Assembly (NCBI RefSeq): GCF_001417775.1
Contig: NZ_BBZJ01000028.1
Span: forward strand, 124,001 to 188,000
Reading direction: 5' to 3'
From: Streptomyces sp. TP-A0356
GTDB taxonomy: Bacteria; Actinomycetota; Actinomycetes; Streptomycetales; Streptomycetaceae
Length of the DNA stretch: 64,000 bases
Part shown: one piece after another, positions 35,204-45,825 of the stretch
Layout: each line of letters begins with the position of its first letter
Numbering within the stretch: the stretch's first letter is position 1
Position numbers and translations under genes: made by a program
Notes under the pieces: model-generated
Database searches by the model: none
What the model saw: only the letters and a program-made list of their open reading frames with translations
Told to the model about the DNA's origin: nothing

Positions 35204-36525
35204 TCGGTATGCATCGGCACCGCGGCCCCCGAACTCCAGTCGGAATCACCCGAATGGGAGCGCGCGGGCGCACCCCGCCCGGCGAGTTCGAACGCGGCGA
35301 GCACCACACGGGCCTGGTACTCGGCCTGGCGTGCGACCGGGATCCAGCGCGCCCCGTAGCCGTCGTGGTAGTCGGCGCACCACTCGTCGATGAGCCCGTC
35401 CAGCTCCGGCAGGACGCCGGACGCCGCGCGCCCGGCGGCCCTGGCGAGCTGGTGCAGCAGTCCGGCGGTGCGCAGCGCGACCCGGCGGCCCGAGATGCCC
35501 AGGGCGGTCAGACGGGCGTTGTCGAGCGGCGGCAGCGGCCGCTGCCCGCCGTCGTACCGGTCGGGGTCCCAGGAGTCGGCGAGCCCGGGGCCGACCAGTA
35601 AATAGTCGTCGACCGGGGCGAGCATGCGGGCGGCGTCGGACACGGCGGCCAGGTGGGGGCGGATGCGGGCCAGTATGCCCTCCAGGAGGCGGGTGTCGCG
35701 CCGCAGCGTCCGGCTGACCGCCCTCAGTTCCATGTGGGCGTCCGGGTGCGGCGAGCCGTCCTCCACGGCCGCCACGCCCCACATGGGCGCCTCCACGACC
35801 GCCGTGACGGTGCCGTAGCGGTGCGGGTGGAACCAGGTCGACTCGACCGCGGCCTCCGTGATCGCCGCGGCGAGGTCGCCGCGGCGGGGCGGTGGGATGC
35901 GGTAGACCGCGGGCCCGAGGGCCGGCCAGTACAGGGTGTCGTACGGGCCGAGTTCGCGCGGGATGCCGAGCCGGGCCGCGGTCTGGGCGAGCCGCTGGGC
36001 CATGCCCGGCAGGTCGCGGGTGAGCTCGACGAAGCCGCCGCCGATGTCGACGCCGTGCAGCGAGCACTGGAAGAAGGGCCGCAGCTCGTCCTGGAGGTCG
36101 AGCAGGGCGCGAGTCTCCGGCAGGGCGGCGCGATCCGCGCCGTCGGGCAGCCACTCGGGCTGCTCCCGGAAGCCGGGGCGGAAGAAGTGACGGAAGTAGC
36201 GCCCGAGGGTGTAGGGGCCCGACAGCCAGCCCTCGTTGCGGCGGGCGCCGTCGGGGTCGAGGCACAGCAGGAGGTTCCAGGTGGCGTCGGCCCGCTCGCC
36301 CAGCCGGGGGTCGGCCAGCGCCCGCTCGGCCAGGCGCAGCGCGGTGACGCCGCCGACCGGCTCGTTGGCGTGGGGTCCGGCGACGACCAGGGCGTGGCGG
36401 CTGCCGTGGCCGACCGAGAGCAGCCACAGGGGTGTGCCGCCCCGCGATGTGCCGACGCGGCGCAGCCGGGCGTCGCGCGGACGGCGGGCGACGAGCGCGG
36501 CGGCGCGGGCGCCCAGTTCGTCCAC
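35200..36525 (-). CDS. M14-family zinc carboxypeptidase-like protein
   Basis: A 441-aa protein with VGTSRGGTPLWLLSVG, then PHANEPVGG, whose H-x-x-E gives two zinc ligands. CSLHGVD supplies the third His. TAVVEAPMWG holds the likely catalytic Glu. No signal peptide is visible, so it is probably cytoplasmic. A GTG at 36525 is annotated. A CTG at 36552, nine codons upstream in frame, is preceded at 7 bp by GGAGG and would add LTPLLRYPT, which resembles the usual start of relatives. The true start may be that CTG. The stop overlaps the SSI-like gene start. Confidence 0.85.
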   Translation of the reverse strand: MDELGARAAALVARRPRDARLRRVGTSRGGTPLWLLSVGHGSRHALVVAGPHANEPVGGVTALRLAERALADPRLGERADATWNLLLCLDPDGARRNEGWLSGPYTLGRYFRHFFRPGFREQPEWLPDGADRAALPETRALLDLQDELRPFFQCSLHGVDIGGGFVELTRDLPGMAQRLAQTAARLGIPRELGPYDTLYWPALGPAVYRIPPPRRGDLAAAITEAAVESTWFHPHRYGTVTAVVEAPMWGVAAVEDGSPHPDAHMELRAVSRTLRRDTRLLEGILARIRPHLAAVSDAARMLAPVDDYLLVGPGLADSWDPDRYDGGQRPLPPLDNARLTALGISGRRVALRTAGLLHQLARAAGRAASGVLPELDGLIDEWCADYHDGYGARWIPVARQAEYQARVVLAAFELAGRGAPARSHSGDSDWSSGAAVPMHTE

Positions 36526-36710
36526 GGTCGGGTAGCGGAGGAGCGGCGTCAGGGCACACCTCCGCTCGGTGGTGCCGTCGGTTCACCTGGTGTACACGGT
36601 GTACGCACAGTCAGTCACGGCTCGGGGGGTACGTCAACACCGCAAGGCGTCAGGGATGTGGCCCGCGGGGCGGACTCACTCCGACGGTGGAACCGCACCC
36701 GGCGGACCGG

Positions 36711-37262
36711 CTACTCCGCCGCCAGGCGGAACGTCATCGTCCCGAAGCTCACCTGGTCGCCGTCGCGGACGACCGCGGCGCCGATCACGCGCCGGCCGTT
36801 GACCGTCGTGCCGTTCGTCGAGCCGAGGTCGCGCAACACCCACAGGCCGCCCTGGCGCCTCAGTTCGGCGTGCACGCGAGAGACCGTCTCATGGCTGAGC
36901 CGCAGGCCGCTGGCGGGGTCGCGGCCGATCCGCAGCGCCCAGGGGCTGTCCGGGTGCGGCAGCAGCAGCTTGGGCAGCCGCTCGGCCTGCCAGGCCCGGC
37001 GCAGCCGAACGGTGAACCCGGAGACCGCCTCGACGGTCCCGAACACCGCCCGGGACCAGCGTTTTCCGGTGGGCAGATCGGCGGTGAGCGCGGCCAGCTC
37101 ATGGGGCTGCCGGGCCACCAGCGCGAGCTCCATGCGACGGATGAACGTGTCATGCGACAGGCGCCCCAGAGCGACGCCGTCGCGGAGAACCTTCAGCGCC
37201 CTGTCGCGCTCGGCGTCCGAGAGCCGCGCGGGGTAGGTGTGGAACTCGTAGGACGACGTCAC
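36711..37262 (-). CDS. DUF1707 plus FHA domain protein
   Basis: A 183-aa protein. Residues 10-60 form a DUF1707 unit (RLSDAERDRALKVLRDGVA, typical S-D.eRe.a...L). Residues 100-180 form an FHA domain with LRIGRDP, SRVHAEL and DLGSTNGTTVNG. FHA domains bind phosphothreonine, so it probably works with a Ser/Thr protein kinase, none of which lies in the window. The start is GTG at 37262. It is divergent from treZ. Confidence 0.92.
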   Translation of the reverse strand: MTSSYEFHTYPARLSDAERDRALKVLRDGVALGRLSHDTFIRRMELALVARQPHELAALTADLPTGKRWSRAVFGTVEAVSGFTVRLRRAWQAERLPKLLLPHPDSPWALRIGRDPASGLRLSHETVSRVHAELRRQGGLWVLRDLGSTNGTTVNGRRVIGAAVVRDGDQVSFGTMTFRLAAE

Positions 37263-37435
37263 GCTGGTGATTGTCGGTCAGTCGGGCGGGAGTGTCCAGA
37301 AAACGCGAAGAGGACGGCGGTCGCCGTCAGGGGCGTTCCGCGTGTCAAAAGGGTGGATCCGGAGGCGAATTGATCTCGTTTGACGCACCATGGGACGCGC
37401 TACATCACGATGAGCAGACGAGGGGGGAACCGTCC

Positions 37436-39181
37436 GTGCAGTTCGAGGTGTGGGCACCAGGGGCCGGCCGGGTGACGCTCCACTGCGGCGGCGCCACGCG
37501 CGCGTTGGCGCGCGATCCGGAGCGTGTCGGCTGGTGGACGGGGGAAGCGGATGCCGGTGACGGCACGCGGTACGGGTTCGCCGTGGATGACGGACCCGTG
37601 CTGCCGGACCCTCGTTCGCGCCGCCAGCCGGACGGGCCGGACGGGCTGAGCGCCGTGGTCGACCACGGACGGTATGCGTGGCGTGCCGCGTGGGCGGGGC
37701 GCGAGCTGCCGGGCGCGGTGCTGTACGAGCTGCACACGGGGACGTACACCCGCGAGGGCACGCTGGACGCGGCGGCCGAGCGACTCGGACATCTGGTGGA
37801 ACTGGGCGTCACACACGTCGAGTTGATGCCGCTGTGCCCGTTCCCGGGGCGGCACGGATGGGGGTACGAGGGTGTCTCCCTGTGGGCGGTGCACGAGCCG
37901 TACGGCGGGCCCGAGGCGCTGAAACGGTTCGTCGACCGGGCGCACGAGCTCGGCCTCGGGGTGGTGCTGGACGTCGTCCACAATCATCTCGGTCCCTCGG
38001 GGAACCACCTCCCCGCGTTCGGCCCGTACTTCACCGACACGCATCACACGCCCTGGGGCGCGGCCGTGAACCTGGACGCGCCCGGCTCGGACGAGGTGCG
38101 CGCCTATCTGATCGGCAGCGCGCTCGCCTGGCTGCGCGACTACCGGCTCGACGGGCTGCGCCTGGACGCGGTGCACGCGCTGTGCGATACACGCGCACTC
38201 CACTTCCTGGAGGAGCTGTCGTCGGCGGTGGACGCGCTCGGCGCCGATGTCGGCAGGCCGCTGTTCCTCATCGCCGAGTCGGACCTCGGGGACCCGAGGG
38301 TCATCACGCCGCGCACGGAGCACGGCCTCGGCGTGCACGCGCAGTGGAACGACGACTTCCATCACGCGCTGCACGCCGCGCTGACCGGGGAGGCACAGGG
38401 CTACTACGAGGACTTCGCCCGCGCCCCCTTCGCGGCCCTCGCCAAGACGCTGACGGGCGGGTTCTTCCACGACGGCACGTACTCGACGTTCCGGGGCCGG
38501 CGGCACGGCCGTCCGCTGGACCGCACGCGTGTCTCCGCGCACCGCCTGCTCGGCTACGCCCAGACCCACGACCAGGTCGGCAACCGCGCCCAGGGCGACC
38601 GCCTCTCGGCCTCCCTCTCCCCCGGTCTTGCCGCGTGCGCGGCGGCCCTCGTGCTCACCGCGCCGTTCACACCGATGCTGTTCATGGGCGAGGAGTGGGC
38701 CGCGGGCACGCCCTGGCAGTTCTTCACCGACCACACCGATCCCGAGCTCGCCGAGGCCGTGCGGCGCGGCAGGCGCCGGGAGTTCGCGGCGCACGGCTGG
38801 GCCGAGGAGGACGTGCCCGACCCCCAGGACCCGGCGACCCGTGAACGCTCCTGTCTCGACTGGTCCGAGCCGGAACGCGAGCCCCACGCGCGCGTACTGG
38901 CCTGGTACCGGGAGCTGATCGCCCTGCGCCGCGCCCAGCCCGATCTCTCGGATCCCGACCTCGGTGACGTGAAGGTCACCTACGACGAGGACGCGCGCTG
39001 GCTCGCCTTCCGCCGTGGGGACGTACGGGTCGTCGTGAACCTCGCCAAGGAGCCGGCGCGGGTCCCCGTCGGTGTGCACGACGCGCGCGTACTGGCCGCG
39101 TGGGAGCCCGTGCAGCCACCGGACGAGGACGGGGTGCTGAGCCTGCCGGGCGAGTCGTGCGTGGTGCTGACGCAGGTGTGA
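37436..39181 (+). CDS. treZ: Malto-oligosyltrehalose trehalohydrolase
   Basis: A 581-aa GH13 enzyme that releases trehalose from the product of TreY. It begins with the TreZ N-terminal domain (QFEVWAPGAGRVTL). The catalytic parts are DVVHNHLGPSGNH, GLRLDAVHAL (nucleophile Asp), LIAESDL (acid Glu) and QTHDQVGNRAQGDRL. GTG at 37436 is used because AGGGGGG lies about 8 bp upstream and the family sequence starts there; the frame is open further left without homology. Confidence 0.93.
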   Translation: MQFEVWAPGAGRVTLHCGGATRALARDPERVGWWTGEADAGDGTRYGFAVDDGPVLPDPRSRRQPDGPDGLSAVVDHGRYAWRAAWAGRELPGAVLYELHTGTYTREGTLDAAAERLGHLVELGVTHVELMPLCPFPGRHGWGYEGVSLWAVHEPYGGPEALKRFVDRAHELGLGVVLDVVHNHLGPSGNHLPAFGPYFTDTHHTPWGAAVNLDAPGSDEVRAYLIGSALAWLRDYRLDGLRLDAVHALCDTRALHFLEELSSAVDALGADVGRPLFLIAESDLGDPRVITPRTEHGLGVHAQWNDDFHHALHAALTGEAQGYYEDFARAPFAALAKTLTGGFFHDGTYSTFRGRRHGRPLDRTRVSAHRLLGYAQTHDQVGNRAQGDRLSASLSPGLAACAAALVLTAPFTPMLFMGEEWAAGTPWQFFTDHTDPELAEAVRRGRRREFAAHGWAEEDVPDPQDPATRERSCLDWSEPEREPHARVLAWYRELIALRRAQPDLSDPDLGDVKVTYDEDARWLAFRRGDVRVVVNLAKEPARVPVGVHDARVLAAWEPVQPPDEDGVLSLPGESCVVLTQV

Positions 39182-39234
39182 GGAGGCGGTCGAGGGAGTC
39201 TGCCGACGCCCCGGGCCACCCTGGAGGTCGCCGA

Positions 39235-40158
39235 CTACGGCGTCTCCTCGTCCGGCAGTTCCGTCACTCGCTCCAGCATGATCGCCTCCCATGCCCGCCG
39301 CAGCCGGGCACGCAGGATCGGCAGCGGGGTCCGGTCGCGGCCCTCGACTCCGGCGGCGAGGCCGACGAGCGTGTCGCAGCGGGCGAGCCACAGACCGCGC
39401 AGGCAGGGGCGGGCGCCGTAGCCGGCGAGGGTGGCGGCGCGCACCGCCGCGGGGGCACCGACGGCGACGGCGAGCGCGGCGATGTCCTCGGCCGGGTCGC
39501 CGATGACCGCGTCGTTCCAGCCGAGAACGCCGCGCACGCGCCCGTCGGCGCTGACCACGAGGTGTTCGCCGCCGAGGTCGTGGTGCACCAGGACGGCGGC
39601 GCCGGGCTGCGCGCCCAGCTGCCGGGCGGCGGGGGCGGTGAGCTGGGCGAGGCGGGCGGGGTCGAACTCGTCGTCCTCGGCCAGGCGCCCGGCGGCACGC
39701 GAGGCGGCCGTGCGCAGCGCCTCCAGGGAGCGCGCCGCGACACGCGGGACGCCCAGTGCCTCGGCCTGGCGCACGGGTACCTCGCGCAACCCCGTGAGCA
39801 GCCCCGCGAGGTCCGCCTCGCCGAGCGCCGAGACGCCCAGCTCCTCGCCGGTGGTGCCGGGCAGGCGTGTGTCGAGGGTGTAGCCGAGACCGGCGGCCCA
39901 CTCCCCGTGCGCCACGCTCGTGGGGACCGCCATCCCGACGCGCGACCGCACCAGGGCGCGCAGCCGCAGCTCGCGGCGCTGGCGGGCGGAGGCGTCGCGG
40001 TCGGGGGCCAGCCGCAGCACATGACGTGTACCGACCCACCAGGTGGAGTGCTCCCCGCCCTCGGCGACGGGCGTCACCTCGGGTCCGTCGCCGTCGTGGA
40101 GCAGGGAGCGGACCAGTCGGCGTACGGTCTCCGCCGTCGGTGTCGGTGCCTGGGTCAT
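39235..40158 (-). CDS. Aminoglycoside-phosphotransferase-like protein, possibly inactive
   Basis: A 307-aa APH-fold protein. The catalytic loop reads VLVHHDLGGEHLVV, keeping the base Asp. The metal-binding strand reads GVLGWNDAVIGDPAEDIAAL, where relatives normally have D-W-x-D-A. The first Asp is Gly here, which may reduce or abolish kinase activity. Substrate is unknown. It converges on treZ and lies 101 bp downstream of the M24 peptidase gene on the same strand. Confidence 0.8.
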   Translation of the reverse strand: MTQAPTPTAETVRRLVRSLLHDGDGPEVTPVAEGGEHSTWWVGTRHVLRLAPDRDASARQRRELRLRALVRSRVGMAVPTSVAHGEWAAGLGYTLDTRLPGTTGEELGVSALGEADLAGLLTGLREVPVRQAEALGVPRVAARSLEALRTAASRAAGRLAEDDEFDPARLAQLTAPAARQLGAQPGAAVLVHHDLGGEHLVVSADGRVRGVLGWNDAVIGDPAEDIAALAVAVGAPAAVRAATLAGYGARPCLRGLWLARCDTLVGLAAGVEGRDRTPLPILRARLRRAWEAIMLERVTELPDEETP

Positions 40159-40259
40159 GATCGCGCCGTTGTCGTCTCGGGGGCGTGCTGGGGGCTCCTG
40201 GTGCCGGATCGGCCGACCGCCGCCGCCTCGGGGTCACATCGTGGTCGGCCGGACTCCTC

Positions 40260-41405
40260 TCAGTCGACTATCGCCAGCTCACGCGGCGTGTTGTTGAGCC
40301 GGCGCCCGCCGTCCTCCGTCACCGTCACGATGTCCTCGATACGGACCCCGAATCGGCCGGGCAGATAGATGCCGGGCTCCACCGAGAAGCACATGCCCGG
40401 GACGAGCGGCTGTTCCTCACCCTCGATCATGTACGGCGGCTCGTGCGTGGTCACGCCGATGCCGTGCCCGGTGCGGTGGATGAAGTACTCGCCGTACCCC
40501 GCCTCCGCGATGACCGCGCGGGCCGCCCGGTCCACGTCCTGGCAGGCCGCGCCCGGTGCGACCGCGCGGAAGCCCGCCTCCTGGGCCGCGCGCACCAGAT
40601 CGTGCACCCTGCGCTCCTCGTCGGTCGGTTCGCCCACGTGGACGGTGCGGGAGGTGTCGGAGCCGTAGCCGTCCTTGAGACCCCCGAAGTCGAGGACGAC
40701 CATGTCGCCGCGCTCGATGACACGCGCGCCGGCCTCATGGTGCGGGTTGGCCCCGTTGGGGCCCGAGGCGACGATGGTGAAGTCGACCTGCGCGTGCCCG
40801 AACCGCCGCAGCAGATCGGCGAGATCCGCGGCGACCTCCCGCTCCCGGCGTCCGGCGAAGGCAACCTTCCGGATCTCCTCGTAGGCCGCGTCCGCCGCCG
40901 CGCCCGCGGCCGCCAGCCGGTCGAGTTCCGCGGCGTCCTTGACGGCCCGCAGCATGGGAAGGGCGCGGGTGAGCGCCACATGGTCGACGTCCGGGCGCCG
41001 TTCGCGCAGGCCGAGCAGGTGCAGGGCCCAGGCGTTGTCGCTGATGCCGTAGCGGCCGCCGGTCCCGAGCAGGGAGGCGGCCACCTCGTAGGGGTCCTGG
41101 CCGTCGGTCCAGTCGCGCAGCGTCAGCGCGGGCGCGCCGGACGCCTCCGCCGCGTCGGGCGCCTCCAGGGTGGGCACGACGAGGACGGGGTCGTATCCGG
41201 CCCGCAGCACCAGCAGGGTGAGACGTTCGGTCTCCACCGGCCGGTATCCCGTCAGCCACACCAGATCGGGCCCCGCCGCGATCAGCAGCCCGGCGAGCCC
41301 GGCCGCCGCGGCGGCTTCCGCGGCGCGCCGCATCCGGGCCGCGTAGTCCTCGGCGGTGAAGGGGGCGGGGGCGCCTGTGTCGGGCGGCGCGGGCGTGCCG
41401 GTCAT
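40260..41405 (-). CDS. M24-family aminopeptidase (Xaa-Pro peptidase type)
   Basis: A 381-aa protein with an N-terminal creatinase-like domain and a C-terminal pita-bread domain. All five metal ligands can be seen: Asp in VVLDFGG, Asp in GYGSDTSRT, His in HRTGHGIG, Glu in SVEPGIY and Glu in VRIEDIV. It removes N-terminal residues, most likely those before proline. It is cytoplasmic, with no signal peptide. The upstream side holds a 152-bp tandem array. Confidence 0.92.
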   Translation of the reverse strand: MTGTPAPPDTGAPAPFTAEDYAARMRRAAEAAAAAGLAGLLIAAGPDLVWLTGYRPVETERLTLLVLRAGYDPVLVVPTLEAPDAAEASGAPALTLRDWTDGQDPYEVAASLLGTGGRYGISDNAWALHLLGLRERRPDVDHVALTRALPMLRAVKDAAELDRLAAAGAAADAAYEEIRKVAFAGRREREVAADLADLLRRFGHAQVDFTIVASGPNGANPHHEAGARVIERGDMVVLDFGGLKDGYGSDTSRTVHVGEPTDEERRVHDLVRAAQEAGFRAVAPGAACQDVDRAARAVIAEAGYGEYFIHRTGHGIGVTTHEPPYMIEGEEQPLVPGMCFSVEPGIYLPGRFGVRIEDIVTVTEDGGRRLNNTPRELAIVD

Positions 41406-41448
41406 CCATAACCTCCGTGGGTCCGGATTCTCCCAGGTCTACTACGGC

Positions 41449-41600
41449 TCTACGGGTCCGCGGGTCCGCGGGTCCGCGGGTCCGCGGGTCCGCGGGTCTA
41501 CGGGTCTACGGGTCTACGGGTCTACGGGTCTACGGGTCTACGGGTCTACGGGTCTACGGGTCTACGGGTCTACGGGTCTACGGGTCTACGGGTCTACGGG
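41449..41600. repeat. 8-bp tandem array, 19 units
   Basis: One TCTACGGG, five TCCGCGGG and thirteen TCTACGGG units run without a break for 152 bp between two genes. All units are 8 bp and differ only by TA versus CG in the middle. The array is 44 bp upstream of the M24 peptidase start and 93 bp past the LysR stop. Open frames across it are artefacts that repeat eight residues. Confidence 0.97.
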
Positions 41601-41693
41601 CAGCATCCTGCCCTTCCGCCGGGACGGAGGCGAGCCCATCGCGACCATGACGGCCCGGCGGGTCGAGCGGCACCCCGCCGACGGCACACCGGG

Positions 41694-42575
41694 TCACCCC
41701 GGCGTGCCGCGTACCCGCTCCAGCAGCCGTTCCGCCAGGACCGCAGCGGCTCCCCGCGGGGCGCCGCCGTGCAACAGTTCCGAGCGGTGGACGACGCGTG
41801 GCGCCGTGAGCGGGACGGCGACGGTGCCGGGCGGTCCGGTGGCCGCCGAGCGCGGCAGCAGGGTCAGTCCGTGGCCCGCGGCCGCCAGCGCGGTGAGCGT
41901 GCGCAGATCGGTGCCCTCGTAGCGCAGTGCCGGTGCGAAGCCCCGGCCGCCGGTCGCGGCGCGGAGCTGAGCGAGCGGCAGGCCCGCGTCCGGGGCGTCG
42001 ATCCAGCGGGCGTCGGCCAGGTCGCCGAGCCGTAGTCCGGAGCGTCCGGCGAGGGGATGGGTCCGCGGCAGGAGGACGCACACGGGCTCCTCCCCGGCCC
42101 CCTCGGTCGTCAGCGGCCCCACATCGGGCAGCGGCAGCGGGTCGCTGGGGGCGGCCAACCCGTCGACGAGACCCAGGTCCGCGCGGCCCGTGGCGACCGC
42201 TGCGGGGACCTCGTCCCGGGTGGACACGCGCAGCGTGACGCCCGCGGCGGGCAGTGCGGACAGGACGTGCGCTCCGAGCACGGTCGGCGTCGCCGCGAGC
42301 GTCACCCCGAGCGCGGGCGCCGCCGCCATGCGGGCCACGTCGGCCCGGGCCGCCTCCAGGCGCAACAGCAGCGGCCCGGCGTGTTCCAAGAGCCGTTCGC
42401 CCACCGTGGTGGGGGCGACCGGACGCCGGGTCAGCAGGGGCGCGCCCAGGTCCTGCTCCAGCGCGGCGATGTGCTGCGACACCGCGGACTGGGTGTAGCC
42501 GAGCTCGCGGGCGGCCTCCGAGAAGGAGGCGAGCCGGGCCACGGTGACGTACGTGCGCAGGAGGTGTGGGTCCAT
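41694..42575 (-). CDS. LysR-family transcriptional regulator
   Basis: A 293-aa LysR protein. The N-terminal helix-turn-helix (LLRTYVTVARLASFSEAARE, QSAVSQHIAALEQDLG) is followed by a substrate-binding domain starting near residue 88 (LGVTLAATPTVLGAHVLSAL). The ATG at 42575 gives the standard MDPHLLRTY opening. It is divergent from the GATase gene, 95 bp away, so that gene is its natural candidate target, as is usual for LysR regulators. Confidence 0.9.
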   Translation of the reverse strand: MDPHLLRTYVTVARLASFSEAARELGYTQSAVSQHIAALEQDLGAPLLTRRPVAPTTVGERLLEHAGPLLLRLEAARADVARMAAAPALGVTLAATPTVLGAHVLSALPAAGVTLRVSTRDEVPAAVATGRADLGLVDGLAAPSDPLPLPDVGPLTTEGAGEEPVCVLLPRTHPLAGRSGLRLGDLADARWIDAPDAGLPLAQLRAATGGRGFAPALRYEGTDLRTLTALAAAGHGLTLLPRSAATGPPGTVAVPLTAPRVVHRSELLHGGAPRGAAAVLAERLLERVRGTPG

Positions 42576-42670
42576 GCGGTCCAGCATTCCGCACGGCATC
42601 AGCGTCGCTTATCGAGGGTGCAGCAATCATCGTTGGACGCGAACCCGGCCGTGCGCCAAGGATGGCCGGC

Positions 42671-43408
42671 ATGACAGCACACGCCCCGCACACCGCGCGG
42701 CTCGCCCTGGTCGGCGACCACTCCCCCAACGTCGTCTCGCACACCCGCATCCCCCTCCTGCTCGCGACGCTCGCCGAGCGCGACCGGCTCGTCCTCGACG
42801 CCTACTGGATCTCGTCCGAGGACGCCGAGGACGAGGGCGCGGTCCGTGGCTTCGACGCGGTGTGGGTGGTGCCGGGCAGCCCCTACCGCAGCGAGGCCGG
42901 CGTGCTCGCCGCGATCCGCACCGCCCGGGAGGAGGGCATCCCCTTCCTCGGCACCTGCGGAGGGTTCCAGCACGCGCTGCTGGAGTACGCCCGCGGCGTC
43001 TGCGGTCTGCAGCGGGTGGCGCACGCCGAGAACGACCCCGAGGCCGACGACTTCCTCATCGAACCGCTCGCCTGCTCCCTGGTGGGCCACGAGGCGGCGG
43101 TCCGGATCGAGCCGGACTCGCTGGCGCAGTCGGTGACCGGCTCCGAGCGGACCGTCGAACGGTACTTCTGCGCGTACGGACCCTCCCGGCACCTCGATAC
43201 CCTGCGGGCGCACGGACTGCGGTTCAGCGGCCACGACGAGGACGGCCAGGTACGCATCGCCGAACTCCCCGGCCATCCCTTCTTCCTGGCCACCCTCTTC
43301 CAGCCGGAGCTGGCGGGCGACGGCTCGCGCCCGCACCCGATCGTGCGGGCACTGGCACGGGCCGCGGTGGGGCACGCGGCCGACCGGGAGCGGGTGCGCC
43401 CGGTCTGA
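42671..43408 (+). CDS. Stand-alone CTP-synthase-like class-I glutamine amidotransferase
   Basis: A 245-aa protein resembling the glutaminase half of CTP synthase. It has LALVGDHSPNVVSHTRIPLLL at the start, VVPGSPYRSEAGVL, and the nucleophile elbow LGTCGGFQHALLEYAR with the catalytic Cys. A C-terminal GHPFFLATLFQPEL follows the pattern h-P-fF..tqyqPEl. The ammonia-accepting synthetase half is missing, so the acceptor is unknown. ATG 42671 has AAGGA 8 bp before it; ATG 42662 is also possible. It is divergent from the LysR gene. Confidence 0.85.
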   Translation: MTAHAPHTARLALVGDHSPNVVSHTRIPLLLATLAERDRLVLDAYWISSEDAEDEGAVRGFDAVWVVPGSPYRSEAGVLAAIRTAREEGIPFLGTCGGFQHALLEYARGVCGLQRVAHAENDPEADDFLIEPLACSLVGHEAAVRIEPDSLAQSVTGSERTVERYFCAYGPSRHLDTLRAHGLRFSGHDEDGQVRIAELPGHPFFLATLFQPELAGDGSRPHPIVRALARAAVGHAADRERVRPV

Positions 43409-43446
43409 CCCGCGCCGGAGCCGGTGGTACCCGGCCCGGCGTGCGG

Positions 43447-45618
<2,172 letters not shown>

Positions 45619-45825
45619 GGCCGGGCACTACCCGTGGCTCCGCCGGGGCATCCGCGGGACAGGCCATGATCACACCATCGCGTGAATCGGGGGCGCGGGG
45701 CCGACGATGTCCGTCCCGGGGACCGGCGGGATGTGGGGCGCCCCGGCTCGCCGCACCGCCCGGAAGACTCGTCCCCGACTTCATCAACGGCATCAAGTCG
45801 CTGCCGCTGCACCTGAGGTGACCGC

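Noticed and set aside
37400..40237. 945-codon minus-strand open frame over treZ
   Set aside because: Antisense to a full treZ with all catalytic motifs; composition is arginine-rich noise.
41356..41922. Plus-strand frame encoding an eight-residue repeat across the 41.45-kb array
   Set aside because: The 8-bp unit is not a multiple of three, so every frame gives a repeat; there is no start signal and it is antisense to the LysR gene at one end.
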